Source of the DNA: Streptomyces sp. SLBN-31
Lineage (GTDB): Bacteria; Actinomycetota; Actinomycetes; Streptomycetales; Streptomycetaceae
Length of the DNA: 64,000 bases
Assembly: GCF_006715395.1 (NCBI RefSeq)
Contig: NZ_VFNC01000001.1
Span: forward strand, 1,426,001-1,490,000
Reading direction: 5' to 3'
Below the pieces are notes generated by a model. That model ran no database searches. It saw only the letters and a program-made list of their open reading frames with translations, and was not told the origin of the DNA. Positions 1 through 8,567 of the stretch are shown here, piece by piece. The first letter of the stretch is position 1; the number at the start of each line of letters is the position of its first letter. The translations under genes were made by a program, and so were the position numbers.

Positions 1-475
1 CCGCGACCCGGTAGACCAGCAGGACCTCCCAGGTGCCGTCGTCGCGGCGCCAGGAGTCCCACTGCACCGTGTCCTTCTCGGCGCCGCGCAGCAGCAGCCG
101 CTCCTGGACGGCCTCGCCGAGCTGGGGTCCGGCGTTCTCACCGGGACGGCGGACGGGTGTCTTGCGGGCCCGCTCGGCCATGAACGCGCGCTCGGCGAGG
201 ACAGGGCCCTCGAAGCGCCGTACCCGGTCGACGGGAATGCCTGCGAGCTGGGCGACCTCTTCCGCGGTGGCACCGGCGCGTATACGCGCCTGGATGTCGC
301 GGGGGCGGAGATGGCTTTCGACCTCGATCTCGATCTGCCCGAGGCGGGGTCGGTCACCGCGGACGGCGGCGCGCAGCCGCTCGTCGATCGGCAGCGTGTA
401 CTCCGTTGAGTCGGCAGCCTTCAGCACCAGCCGTGTGCCGTCATTGGAGACGGCCACGACACGCAGTTCGGGCAT
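1..475 (-). CDS. sepH: SepH cell division protein, N-terminal part (cut by window edge)
   Basis: The first 158 codons of a minus-strand gene start at ATG 475 (MPELRVVAVSNDGTRLVL) and run off the window start. The sequence matches the N-terminal DUF3071 region of actinobacterial SepH, which binds FtsZ and promotes Z-ring assembly at sporulation septa. It holds a helix-turn-helix-like stretch near residues 70-95 (RIRAGATAEEVAQLAGIPVD) followed by RVRRFEGPVLAERAFMAERA, which is typical of the family. The low-complexity C-terminal half normally present in SepH would lie outside the window. A 412-bp gene-free stretch precedes it. The family call is confident; the rest of the protein cannot be assessed here. 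Confidence 0.88.
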   Translation of the reverse strand, partial: MPELRVVAVSNDGTRLVLKAADSTEYTLPIDERLRAAVRGDRPRLGQIEIEVESHLRPRDIQARIRAGATAEEVAQLAGIPVDRVRRFEGPVLAERAFMAERARKTPVRRPGENAGPQLGEAVQERLLLRGAEKDTVQWDSWRRDDGTWEVLLVYRVA

Positions 476-887
476 GGGGACCTCCCGGGTGGTGCCTGCC
501 GACGTCACGTGCGTCGCTGCTTCCGCTAGTCGAGTGTGGCCTGCCCGGGTGCAGCCTGCCACAACCTTGCCGAGTTGCCCGGCGTGTCGGGCACGGGCCC
601 TGGATCGCCGTTATGGCACGGTTACCTATTCGCAACGCTAAGTGACCAACTCCGTCACCCTGTGCAACTAGCCCCCTCCCGGCGGTCCTTCAAAGCCCCG
701 GACGCCCTGGCGGGAGACCGGACCCAGGGCTCGCAACAGTACTCCATTTGGACCACGTGCGTGGATTGGCACGCCACCCAACTTCTGGCAACGGACCGGA
801 GTTGACCGCCCGTTGCCCGTTTTCCGGATCTTGAACGTGGCGTACTTCACGCAATCGCCAGAAATGGAACCAATGGCTTCGGCCGTC
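476..887. other. Gene-free stretch upstream of sepH
   Basis: This stretch is visibly less GC-rich than its neighbours. It lies between the start of sepH and the end of the convergently oriented side of the FAD oxidase gene. Short open frames here have no ribosome binding site and no recognisable product. It probably carries the sepH promoter; a specific -10/-35 pair could not be chosen with confidence. Confidence 0.4.
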
Positions 888-2207
888 CTACGAGCCCAAC
901 ACCCTTCGCAGGTAGTCGTTCTGGAACCGCCGGTCGGGGTCGAGCCGGTCCCGCAGCGCGGTGAACTCGCCGAAGCGGGGATAGACGCCCGCGAAGTACT
1001 CGGCGTCGCGCGTGTGCACCTTGCCCCAGTGCGGACGTCCCTCGTGCGCGGTGAAGATGCGCTCGGCGGCCGTGAAGTACGCCTGATAGGGCGTGCCCTT
1101 GAACATGTGTACGGCGACGTAGGCGCTGTCGCGGCCCGACGCGGTGGACAGGGTGATGTCGTCGGCGGGCGCCGTGCGCACCTCGACCGGGAAGCTGACC
1201 CTGAGGTCGGAGCGGTCGACCATCGCCTTCAGTTCGAGCAGCGTCTCGGCCAGGGCCTCGCGCGGAACGGCGTACTCCATCTCCACGAACCGCACCCGGC
1301 GCGGCGATGTGTAGACCTTGTAGGGAATGTCGGTGTACGTCCGCGCGGACAGGGCCCTGCTGGAGACCCGGGCGATCGTCGGGACGGTGGCAGGCACCGC
1401 CCGGCCGACCCACTGGGCCACCTGGAAGACGCCGTTGGAGAGGAACTCGTCCTCGAACCAGCCCGCGACCGGGCCGACCGGCTTCTCCGGGCCCGCGCTG
1501 CGGTTGTTGCGCTTGGTGTTGGTGCTGCCGGTGTGCGGGAACCAGTAGAACTCGAAGTGCTCGTTCTCGGCCCACAGGGCGTCGAATTCGGCGAGCACCC
1601 GGTCGAAGGGCATCGGCTCCTCGCGTGCCGTGAGCAGGAAGACCGGCTCCACGGCGAAGGTGATCGCGGTGACGATGCCGAGGGCACCCAGGCCGATCCG
1701 CGCGGCCGCGAACACCTCCGGGTTCTCCTTCTCGGAGCAGGTGAGCACCGTTCCGTCGGCGGTGACCAGCTCCAGCCCCTTGATCTGCGCGGCGATGGAG
1801 GCCGAGTCGCGTCCCGTGCCGTGGGTGCCGGTGCTGGTGGCACCGGAGACGGTCTGCTCCATGATGTCGCCCATGTTCGTGAGCGAGAGCCCCTCACGCG
1901 CGAGCGCCACATTGAGCCTCTTGAGCGGGGTGCCGGCCTCCACCGTGACGGTCATGGCGTCGCGGTCGATCTTGCGGATGCCGGTCAACAGTTGAGGGCG
2001 GATCAACACACCGTCGGTGGCCGCGATGGACGTGAAGGAATGGCCGGTGCCGACCGGCTTCACGGTCAGCCCGTCCTCCGCGGCCTGCCGGAGGGCCGCC
2101 GCCAGCTCCTCCACGGAAGCGGGCGTGACCTCCCGCGCGGGGCGGGAGACGACATTGCCGCCCCAGTTACGCCACGTGCCGTTCTTCCCGCTCGCTGTGC
2201 TGCTCAA
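888..2207 (-). CDS. FAD-linked sugar-lactone/alditol oxidase (D-arabinono-1,4-lactone oxidase family)
   Basis: A 439-residue flavin oxidase of the vanillyl-alcohol-oxidase superfamily. The N-terminal PCMH-type FAD domain has VKPVGTGHSFTSIAATDG, whose His is the usual covalent FAD site, and TGTHGTGRDSASIAAQIKGLE. The C-terminal ALO domain has HWGKVHTRDAEYF near the end. Relatives oxidise sugar lactones or alditols such as xylitol and sorbitol and make H2O2. The substrate cannot be told from sequence, and the protein should be cytoplasmic because no signal peptide is seen. The start is TTG 2207, about six bases after a GGAGG; there is no in-frame ATG or GTG nearby. It overlaps the upstream MFS gene by 41 bp on the same strand, which suggests co-expression. 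Confidence 0.85.
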   Translation of the reverse strand: MSSTASGKNGTWRNWGGNVVSRPAREVTPASVEELAAALRQAAEDGLTVKPVGTGHSFTSIAATDGVLIRPQLLTGIRKIDRDAMTVTVEAGTPLKRLNVALAREGLSLTNMGDIMEQTVSGATSTGTHGTGRDSASIAAQIKGLELVTADGTVLTCSEKENPEVFAAARIGLGALGIVTAITFAVEPVFLLTAREEPMPFDRVLAEFDALWAENEHFEFYWFPHTGSTNTKRNNRSAGPEKPVGPVAGWFEDEFLSNGVFQVAQWVGRAVPATVPTIARVSSRALSARTYTDIPYKVYTSPRRVRFVEMEYAVPREALAETLLELKAMVDRSDLRVSFPVEVRTAPADDITLSTASGRDSAYVAVHMFKGTPYQAYFTAAERIFTAHEGRPHWGKVHTRDAEYFAGVYPRFGEFTALRDRLDPDRRFQNDYLRRVLGS

Positions 2208-3405
2208 CGGTGCCTCCCCGACGCGGAGCCGGCCTGCTGAGCCGGCGGTACCCCAGGAAACCGACCGCGACCGCGACGGCCCCGGACACTGCCGGAACCC
2301 CGTACCCGACCCGCGCGCCGGCCGCGTCGATGACCCAGCCTGCCATGGAGGAGCCGAGCGCGACGCCGACCGCGAGCCCGGTGCTGATCCAGGTCATGCC
2401 CTCGGTCGACTGCGCGCGTGGTACGTGCTCTTCGATCAGGGACATCGTCGTGATCATCGTGGGAGCGATGGACAGACCCGCGACGAAGAGCGCCACGGCC
2501 AGAAACGGCAAGTTTCCGACCAGTAGGAGGGGGATCATACTCACGGCCATCGCGCATATGCCCAGCAGCCAGCGACGCTGTGGGGCTCCTGAGAAGCGCA
2601 GCAGCCCGAACACGATCCCGGCCACGCAGGATCCGGCCGCGTACAGGGCGAGCACGACGCTCGCGGCCCCCTTGTGGCCCCGCTCGTCGGCGAAGGCCAC
2701 CGTCACCACGTCCACCGCTCCGAAGATCGCCCCGGTGGCCACGAACGTGGCGACGAGAACCTGCAGCCCGCGCGAGCGCAGCGCCGACCCGCCGCTCTGC
2801 CTGGTCCGGGGATGCGGCTCCGGTTCGGTGCTCCGCTGGGCGGTCAGCCAGAAGACGCCGACCGCCAGGAAACAGGCCGCCAGGAGGGGCCCGGCCTCCG
2901 GGAACCAGGCGGTCGACAGCCCGATGGAGATGATCGGCCCGAGGATGAAGCACATCTCATCGACCACCGACTCCAACGAGTACGCGGTGTGCAGCATCGG
3001 GGTGCCGCGGTACAGGTTCGCCCACCGGGCCCGGACCATCGCCCCGAGACTGGGCACGGCCCCGATCCCGGCGGCGCACACGAAGAGCACCCAGTCCGGT
3101 CCGCCGAAGGAGGTGGCGAACAGCAGCCCGGCCGCCGACGCGAGTGCGACCAGCGTGGCCGGCCGCAGCACCCGGCGCTGCCCGAACTGGTCCACCAGGC
3201 GCGATATCTGCGGCCCGATGGCCGCGGCGGCCAGCGCGATGGTGGCCGACAGGGCGCCTGCGAGGCCGTACCGCCCACTGATCTGCGAGATCATCGTGAC
3301 GACACCGATGCCCATCATGGACAGCGGCATCCGGCCGAGGAAGCCCGCGGCGGAGAAGCGTCCGGAGCCGGGTGCGGCGAACAGGGCGCGGTAGGGACTC
3401 GGCAC
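2167..3405 (-). CDS. MFS transporter
   Basis: A 412-residue integral membrane protein with about twelve hydrophobic segments, starting GTG 3405 (MPSPYRALFAAPGSG). The motif between the second and third segments, SRLVDQFGQRRVLRPA, corresponds to the MFS loop motif (DxxGRR type). Family members of this kind are sugar or drug efflux proteins; the substrate is unknown. It is the first gene of a two-gene minus-strand operon with the FAD oxidase, so transport of the oxidase substrate or product is a possible but untested role. It is divergent from ferrochelatase, with about 160 bp between the starts. Confidence 0.85.
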   Translation of the reverse strand: MPSPYRALFAAPGSGRFSAAGFLGRMPLSMMGIGVVTMISQISGRYGLAGALSATIALAAAAIGPQISRLVDQFGQRRVLRPATLVALASAAGLLFATSFGGPDWVLFVCAAGIGAVPSLGAMVRARWANLYRGTPMLHTAYSLESVVDEMCFILGPIISIGLSTAWFPEAGPLLAACFLAVGVFWLTAQRSTEPEPHPRTRQSGGSALRSRGLQVLVATFVATGAIFGAVDVVTVAFADERGHKGAASVVLALYAAGSCVAGIVFGLLRFSGAPQRRWLLGICAMAVSMIPLLLVGNLPFLAVALFVAGLSIAPTMITTMSLIEEHVPRAQSTEGMTWISTGLAVGVALGSSMAGWVIDAAGARVGYGVPAVSGAVAVAVGFLGYRRLSRPAPRRGGTVEQHSEREERHVA

Positions 3406-3566
3406 GGCGGGCTCCGGTCGGGCGGGAGGGAGGGTACGGGAGGAGAGGTACGGAGGAGAGGCAGACGTAAGGCGCGTACAGCGCCGATACAGCTTACAAA
3501 CCGGGAACCCGGACCGTCACCCCCGCCGTTTCCCGGCTGTCAGTACCGGATGACAGGATTCGACCC

Positions 3567-4694
3567 ATGCGAGACGTGCTCGACGCCACCCCCTACGACG
3601 CCCTGCTCCTGCTGTCCTTCGGCGGTCCCGAAGGCCCTGACGACGTGATCCCGTTCCTGGAGAACGTCACCCGCGGCCGGGGCATCCCCAGGGAACGCCT
3701 GAAGGAAGTCGGCGAACACTACTTCCTCTTCGGCGGGGTCAGCCCCATCAACGACCAGAACCGCGCGCTGCTGGACGCCCTGCGCAAGGACTTCGCGGAC
3801 CACGGTCTGGACCTGCCGATCTACTGGGGCAACCGCAACTGGGCCCCGTACCTGACCGACACCCTGCGCGAGATGACCGCCGACGGCCACCGCCGCATCC
3901 TGGTCCTGGCCACCAGCGCCTACGCGTCGTACTCGGGCTGCCGCCAGTACCGCGAGAACCTGGCGGACTCGCTCGCCGCCCTCGAAGCCGAGGGACTCGA
4001 CCTGCCCAAGGTCGACAAGCTGCGCCACTACTTCAACCACGAGGGCTTCCTGGAGCCCATGATCGAGGGCGTCCTGCGCTCGCTGGCCGACCTGCCGGAC
4101 GACGTCCGCGAGGGCGCCCACATCTCGTTCTCGACCCACTCGATCCCCACGGCCTCCGCGGACACCTCCGGCCCGGTCGAGGGCCACGGCGAGGGCGGCG
4201 CCTACGTCAGGCAGCACCTGGAGGTGGCCGGGCTGATCGCCGACGCCGTCCGCGAGCGCACCGGCGTCGACCACCCCTGGCAGCTGGTCTACCAGTCCCG
4301 CTCCGGCGCCCCGCACATCCCGTGGCTCGAGCCGGACATCTGCGACCACCTGCAGACCCTGCACGAGTCGGGCGCTCCGGCCGTCGTCATCGCCCCCATC
4401 GGCTTCGTCTCGGACCACATGGAGGTCCTCTACGACCTCGACACCGAGGCCAAGGCCAAGGCCGAGGAACTCGGCCTTCCCATGCGCCGCTCGGCCACGG
4501 TGGGCGCCGACCCGCGCTTCGCGGCGGCCGTCCGCGACCTGATCCTGGAGCGCGCGGCCACCGAGCGCGGCGAACAGCCCCCCCTCTGCGCGCTGGGCGC
4601 GCTCGGCGCCAGTCACAACCTGTGCCCCGTCGGCTGCTGCCCCGCCCGCGGCCCCAAGCCGGCCGCCGCCGGCGTCGACAGCCCCTACGCGTGA
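3567..4694 (+). CDS. hemH: Ferrochelatase (coproporphyrin-type), [2Fe-2S] form
   Basis: A 375-residue ferrochelatase inserting Fe2+ into the porphyrin ring. Actinobacteria use the coproporphyrin-dependent branch, so the product is probably coproheme III (cpfC nomenclature). The catalytic His is in [17 protein letters not shown] and the metal-site Glu in [13 protein letters not shown]. The C-terminal tail carries Cys341, Cys353, Cys357 and Cys358, which together with a more N-terminal Cys fit the actinobacterial [2Fe-2S] ligand set. Start ATG 3567 gives the conserved N-terminal [18 protein letters not shown]. The next gene begins 8 bp downstream, so an operon with the phosphatase homologue is likely. 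Confidence 0.95.
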   Translation: MRDVLDATPYDALLLLSFGGPEGPDDVIPFLENVTRGRGIPRERLKEVGEHYFLFGGVSPINDQNRALLDALRKDFADHGLDLPIYWGNRNWAPYLTDTLREMTADGHRRILVLATSAYASYSGCRQYRENLADSLAALEAEGLDLPKVDKLRHYFNHEGFLEPMIEGVLRSLADLPDDVREGAHISFSTHSIPTASADTSGPVEGHGEGGAYVRQHLEVAGLIADAVRERTGVDHPWQLVYQSRSGAPHIPWLEPDICDHLQTLHESGAPAVVIAPIGFVSDHMEVLYDLDTEAKAKAEELGLPMRRSATVGADPRFAAAVRDLILERAATERGEQPPLCALGALGASHNLCPVGCCPARGPKPAAAGVDSPYA

Positions 4695-4702
4695 GGAGCC
4701 CC

Positions 4703-5518
4703 GTGAGCGACGCCCTGCACCAGGAACTCCTCGACCTGGCCCGGGAGGCGGCCCGCCGGGCGGGCGACCTCCTGCGGGACGGCCGTCCGGCCGACCTGGC
4801 GGTCGCACGGACCAAGTCGAGCCCGATCGACGTCGTCACCGAGATGGACATCGCGGCGGAGAAGCTGATCACCGACCTGATCTCCGCCCGCCGCCCCGAC
4901 GACGGCTTCTTCGGCGAGGAGGGCGCCGACACCCCGGGCACCAGCGGAGTGCGCTGGGTGATCGACCCCCTGGACGGCACGGTCAACTACCTCTACGGGC
5001 TGCCCACCTGGTCGGTGTCCATCGCGGCAGAACAGGACGGAGAGACGGTCGTCGGGGTCGTGGCGGTCCCGATGCGCGGCGAGACCTTCCACGCGGTACG
5101 CGGCGGCGGCGCCTTTGCCACGGGCGCGTGGGAGGGCGAACGCGCCCTGTCCTGCCGCCCGGCCCCGCCCCTGGATCAGGCCCTGGTCTCCACCGGCTTC
5201 AACTACGTCTCCGAGGTCCGCACCCACCAGGCCGAGGTGGCCGCACGGCTGATCCCGCTGCTCCGCGACATCCGCCGCGGCGGCTCGGCCGCGGTCGACC
5301 TCTGCGACCTGGCGGCGGGCCGCCTCGACGGCTACTACGAGCGCGGTCTGAACGCCTGGGACTACGGCGCCGGCGACCTGATAGCCCGGGAAGCGGGCGC
5401 CCTGACCGGTGGACGCCCCGGAGGACGCCCCTCCACCGCCCTGACGGTCGCGGGCACCCCCGGCGTCTTCGAGCCCCTCCAGCGCCTCCTGGAGGACTTC
5501 GGCGCCTGGCACGACTGA
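4703..5518 (+). CDS. Inositol monophosphatase family protein
   Basis: A 271-residue Mg2+-dependent phosphatase of the IMPase/FBPase/CysQ fold. The metal-binding motifs are present: FFGEEGADT (Glu pair), WVIDPLDGTVNY (motif A) and NAWDYGAGDLIAREAGA (motif B). Members act on inositol-1-phosphate, histidinol-phosphate, PAP or sugar phosphates; sequence alone does not decide. The start is GTG 4703, after GAGGAG, eight bases past the hemH stop. The open frame extends upstream inside hemH, but that part reads as shadow. A strong hairpin terminator follows at 5596-5634. Confidence 0.9.
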   Translation: MSDALHQELLDLAREAARRAGDLLRDGRPADLAVARTKSSPIDVVTEMDIAAEKLITDLISARRPDDGFFGEEGADTPGTSGVRWVIDPLDGTVNYLYGLPTWSVSIAAEQDGETVVGVVAVPMRGETFHAVRGGGAFATGAWEGERALSCRPAPPLDQALVSTGFNYVSEVRTHQAEVAARLIPLLRDIRRGGSAAVDLCDLAAGRLDGYYERGLNAWDYGAGDLIAREAGALTGGRPGGRPSTALTVAGTPGVFEPLQRLLEDFGAWHD

Positions 5519-5595
5519 GGGCCGCCCAGCGGGTAGGCACGCATACGGCGGCCCAGCGCGTAAGCACGCGTACGGCCGCCGAGCGCATACGCACG

Positions 5596-5634
5596 CGAAG
5601 GGACCCCGGCGCTGGATTCGCCGGGGTCCCTTCG
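5596..5634. terminator. Intrinsic terminator between convergent genes
   Basis: A perfect 16-bp stem (CGAAGGGACCCCGGCG at 5596-5611 against 5619-5634) with a 7-base loop. It sits between the end of the inositol-phosphatase homologue and the end of the minus-strand 54-codon gene, so it can serve both. Just before it, 5525-5595 holds degenerate copies of a roughly 25-bp unit (CAGCGCGTAAGCACGCGTACGG-like). Confidence 0.85.
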
Positions 5635-5657
5635 CTCGCTCACGGGCCGATCAGACG

Positions 5658-5822
5658 CTAGGCGCCAACTTCCACACCGTGCTCGGCGGCGAGGCGGCGC
5701 AGGTCGTCGAGTTCGCCCTGCTCGACCTCGACGAGGAAGTCGTCGCCCTCGTCACGAGCCCGCGTCAGGTCGGACTCGGTCGCCTTTATGCGCTGCAGAA
5801 GTCCCGTGGTGAATGCATCCAT
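5658..5822 (-). CDS. Small acidic protein, 54 residues
   Basis: A short minus-strand gene starting ATG 5822 (MDAFTTGLLQRIKATESD) and ending TAG at 5658. A GAGGGGG ribosome binding site lies just upstream, so the start is well supported. The product is a charged, probably helical protein (RARDEGDDFLVEVEQGELDDLRRLAAEHGVEVGA region) with no membrane segment or cysteine. Codon third positions are GC-rich as in real genes. It resembles small conserved streptomycete proteins of unknown function. It is convergent with the phosphatase gene, sharing the terminator, and divergent from cutR. Confidence 0.72.
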   Translation of the reverse strand: MDAFTTGLLQRIKATESDLTRARDEGDDFLVEVEQGELDDLRRLAAEHGVEVGA

Positions 5823-6269
5823 GCTGCGCCCCCTCGTCCTGGGTCGTGGGTCGGTGGCACGGGGGTGTGCCGTTCGGAAGGGGCGATCACGTCTCCATCA
5901 GGTGCCCGGCACAGTCCCGCGCCGGGCGGCGACGGTGCCGAACACCCACGCCCACTCTGCGGAAAGCGGATTGCGCCGTGCCGCATGGTGTTGCGGCACA
6001 AGCAGAGCGTGATCGCGGGGTATGAACCGTCCTCCCCCCGGTCCCTTCCACGGAAACCTCAACCGGACGAAAAACTCCCGCATTCCCGCGCCCCACACCT
6101 GTCCTTCATCTTGAGACAACCCCCGTTCCACCGCCGCCCCGCACACCCCGCCCCCGTCTTACAGCCGACTTACGGGCGAAAAAGGCAGGATGGAGACACA
6201 CATCCCGGAAGACCCCCTGCCCGCGTGCCCGCAAGGTGCTGCGTGGGTGGACACAGGAAGGAAAACGAC
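5823..6269. other. Gene-free region upstream of cutR
   Basis: About 450 bp between the divergent 54-codon gene and cutR. No open frame here has a ribosome binding site or recognisable product. It should hold the promoters for both genes. The only structured element seen is the pair of CTTAC repeats at 6158-6173. Confidence 0.5.
6158..6173 (+). promoter_or_regulatory. Candidate OmpR-type response-regulator site upstream of cutR
   Basis: Two CTTAC direct repeats begin at 6158 and 6169, exactly 11 bp apart, about 100 bp before the cutR start. Winged-helix OmpR-family regulators bind head-to-tail repeats with this one-turn spacing, so autoregulation by CutR is plausible. This is inference from spacing only. 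Confidence 0.35.
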
Positions 6270-6923
6270 GTGCGCGTACTCGTCGTCGAGGACGAGCAGC
6301 TGCTCGCCGATGCGGTGGCCACCGGACTGCGCCGGGAGGCCATGGCCGTCGACGTCGTGTACGACGGTGCGGCCGCCCTGGAGCGCATCGGCGTCAACGA
6401 CTACGACGTGGTCGTCCTCGACCGCGACCTCCCGCTGGTGCACGGCGACGACGTCTGCCGCAAGATCGTCGAACTCGGCATGCCCACGCGCGTGCTGATG
6501 CTCACGGCGTCCGGTGACGTCAGCGACCGGGTCGAGGGTCTGGAGATCGGCGCCGACGACTACCTCCCCAAGCCCTTCGCCTTCAGCGAGCTGATCGCAC
6601 GCGTGCGTGCCCTCGGCCGGCGCACCAGTGTCCCGCTGCCGCCCGTCCTGGAGCGCGCGGGGATCAAGCTCGACCCCAACCGCCGCGAGGTCTTCCGGGA
6701 CGGCAAGGAGGTCCAGCTGGCGCCGAAGGAGTTCGCCGTACTGGAAGTGCTCATGCGCAGTGAGGGCGCCGTCGTCTCGGCCGAGCAGCTGCTGGAGAAG
6801 GCCTGGGACGAGAACACGGACCCGTTCACGAACGTCGTGCGCGTCACCGTGATGACCCTGCGCCGCAAGCTGGGCGAGCCGCCGGTCATCGTCACCGTGC
6901 CCGGCTCGGGCTACCGGATCTGA
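6270..6923 (+). CDS. cutR: CutR, OmpR-family response regulator
   Basis: A 217-residue response regulator. The receiver domain spans residues 1-115, with the phospho-acceptor Asp51 in VVVLDRDLP and the conserved Lys in YLPKPFAF. The winged-helix DNA-binding domain follows (LAPKEFAVLEVLMRSEGAVVSAEQLLEKAW to GSGYRI). The start is GTG 6270, after GGAAGGAAAA, matching the 217-residue length known for CutR of S. lividans and S. coelicolor. It is seven bases upstream of cutS and they form one operon. Known roles of CutRS in Streptomyces include copper and melanin phenotypes, repression of antibiotic production, and secretion stress response. Confidence 0.93.
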   Translation: MRVLVVEDEQLLADAVATGLRREAMAVDVVYDGAAALERIGVNDYDVVVLDRDLPLVHGDDVCRKIVELGMPTRVLMLTASGDVSDRVEGLEIGADDYLPKPFAFSELIARVRALGRRTSVPLPPVLERAGIKLDPNRREVFRDGKEVQLAPKEFAVLEVLMRSEGAVVSAEQLLEKAWDENTDPFTNVVRVTVMTLRRKLGEPPVIVTVPGSGYRI

Positions 6924-6929
6924 TCCCCC

Positions 6930-8162
6930 ATGGCCACAACACCCGCGCCGCCCCAGGCGCCCCCGAAGCCCACCTGGGACCCGAGGACGCCACAGCTGCC
7001 CTTCCCGTGGCTGCGCCCGACCATCCGCATACGGCTCACGTTGCTGTACGGCGGCATGTTCCTGATCGCGGGCATACTGCTGCTGTCGATCATCTACCTG
7101 CTGGCCGCACACGCGCTGAGAGTGGGCAGCGAGCTGCCCTTCAAGATCCTCTCCGGGTCTGTGGGCAGCAGCACCTGCAACTTCCCGGCCCAGCCGTCGG
7201 CGGCAGAGCTCAACACCGCGATGAACCAGTGCGTCAACCAGCAGCGCCAGCACGCCCTCGACGACCTCCTCAGCCGCTCCCTCCTCGCCCTCCTCGGCCT
7301 CGCCGTGATCGCCTTCGCCTTCGGGTACGCGATGGCCGGCCGGGTGCTGTCGCCGCTCGGCCGGATCACCCGTACCGCCCGCGCGGTGGCCGGCTCGGAC
7401 CTGTCGCGGCGGATCGAGCTGGACGGCCCGGACGACGAGCTCAAGGAGCTGGCCGACACCTTCGACGACATGCTGGAGCGTCTGCAGCGTGCCTTCACCG
7501 CACAGCAGCGGTTCGTCGGCAACGCCTCGCACGAGCTGCGCACGCCGCTGGCCATCAACCGCACGCTGCTGGAGGTCCACCTCTCAGACCCGAACGCGCC
7601 GGTGGAGCTGCAGCAGCTCGGCAAGACACTGCTGGCCACGAACGAGCGCAGCGAGCAGCTCGTGGAGGGCCTGCTGCTGCTCGCCCGCAGCGACAACCAG
7701 ATCGTCGAGCGCAAGCCCGTCGACCTCGCCGAGGTGGCCGCCCAGGCGGTCGACCAGGTGCACGCCGAGGCGGAGGCCAAGGGCGTGGTGATCCGCGGCG
7801 ACCAGAAGCCGGCCGTCGTCCAGGGCAACGGCGTACTGCTGGAGCGGATCGCACTCAACCTGGTGCAGAACGCCGTGCGGTACAACGTCCCCGAGGACGG
7901 CTGGGTGGAGGTCACCACCGAGGTCCAGCACGGCCAGGCGGTCCTGGTGGTGTCGAACACCGGTCCGGTGGTACCCGCGTACGAGATCGACAATCTCTTC
8001 GAACCGTTCCGGCGACTGCGCACCGAGCGCACCGGCAGCGACAAGGGTGTCGGCCTCGGCCTTTCCATCGCCCGGTCGGTTGCCCGGGCGCACGGCGGGC
8101 ACATCTCGGCTCAGCCTCGTGAGGGGGGTGGACTGGTGATGCGGGTCGCACTCCCTGTCTGA
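6930..8162 (+). CDS. cutS: CutS, membrane sensor histidine kinase
   Basis: A 410-residue kinase with a proline-rich N-terminal cytoplasmic tail (APPQAPPKPTWDP) and a transmembrane segment at about 35-57. A small extracytoplasmic sensor follows, to about residue 112, then a second membrane segment and a HAMP linker. The phospho-acceptor His201 is in NASHELRTPLA. The ATPase has the N box (NLVQNAVRYN) and a G box (DKGVGLGLSIARS). The outside domain carries exactly two cysteines, Cys83 and Cys101, which is consistent with the redox or disulfide sensing proposed for CutS. The partner is CutR, immediately upstream. Confidence 0.93.
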   Translation: MATTPAPPQAPPKPTWDPRTPQLPFPWLRPTIRIRLTLLYGGMFLIAGILLLSIIYLLAAHALRVGSELPFKILSGSVGSSTCNFPAQPSAAELNTAMNQCVNQQRQHALDDLLSRSLLALLGLAVIAFAFGYAMAGRVLSPLGRITRTARAVAGSDLSRRIELDGPDDELKELADTFDDMLERLQRAFTAQQRFVGNASHELRTPLAINRTLLEVHLSDPNAPVELQQLGKTLLATNERSEQLVEGLLLLARSDNQIVERKPVDLAEVAAQAVDQVHAEAEAKGVVIRGDQKPAVVQGNGVLLERIALNLVQNAVRYNVPEDGWVEVTTEVQHGQAVLVVSNTGPVVPAYEIDNLFEPFRRLRTERTGSDKGVGLGLSIARSVARAHGGHISAQPREGGGLVMRVALPV

Positions 8163-8567
8163 GATCATGTCGCCGACATACGGGCCTGTTCGCTTTGCGC
8201 GGAATTTTCCGACCTGGAAAAAGCCGCGGAAGAGGTGGGTCCGTGTGTGATCGATCACAAGGGCGATTTTCCGGCCATCTACTCTCCGTGATCATGAACA
8301 GCGCCGTAAAGCCGGGAAAATCCGGGTTTTCGGGTGTCTTGATCACGGGAAGTACAGGTGGAGATGCCTTTGAAGTGCGGCACAAGGACCGTGTACGGTC
8401 CGGTTCGCCATCCAAGCCGATCACTCTTGAGGGGTCCGGTTGGGTGTCGATTGAGTAACAGACCTTGATGTGAGGCAAAATCTCCGCCTCGAGGCGGGCA
8501 CAAGTCCGGCCTCTCACGCGTTACGTGCGCTGGAGACACCCGCAGACACCCAGAGGGGGAGAGCGAA
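8163..8567. other. Gene-free region upstream of the DUF4193 gene
   Basis: About 400 bp of comparatively AT-rich sequence between cutS and the DUF4193 gene. It holds a perfect 14-bp palindrome TGTGATCGATCACA (8246-8259) and a second GATCAC-containing stretch near 8331. There is no convincing open frame. Confidence 0.5.
8246..8259. promoter_or_regulatory. Perfect 14-bp palindrome TGTGATCGATCACA
   Basis: The arms TGTGA and TCACA resemble Crp half-sites but are separated by four bases instead of six. It is therefore either a site for another regulator of the Crp/Fnr or GntR type or a chance palindrome. It lies about 310 bp upstream of the DUF4193 start. Confidence 0.35.

Noticed and set aside
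5887..6096. A small minus-strand gene upstream of cutR
   Set aside because: No ribosome binding site, atypical composition, and it overlaps the expected promoter region.
8246..8259. A genuine Crp site
   Set aside because: Half-site spacing is four bases, not six; it is only reported as a palindrome.
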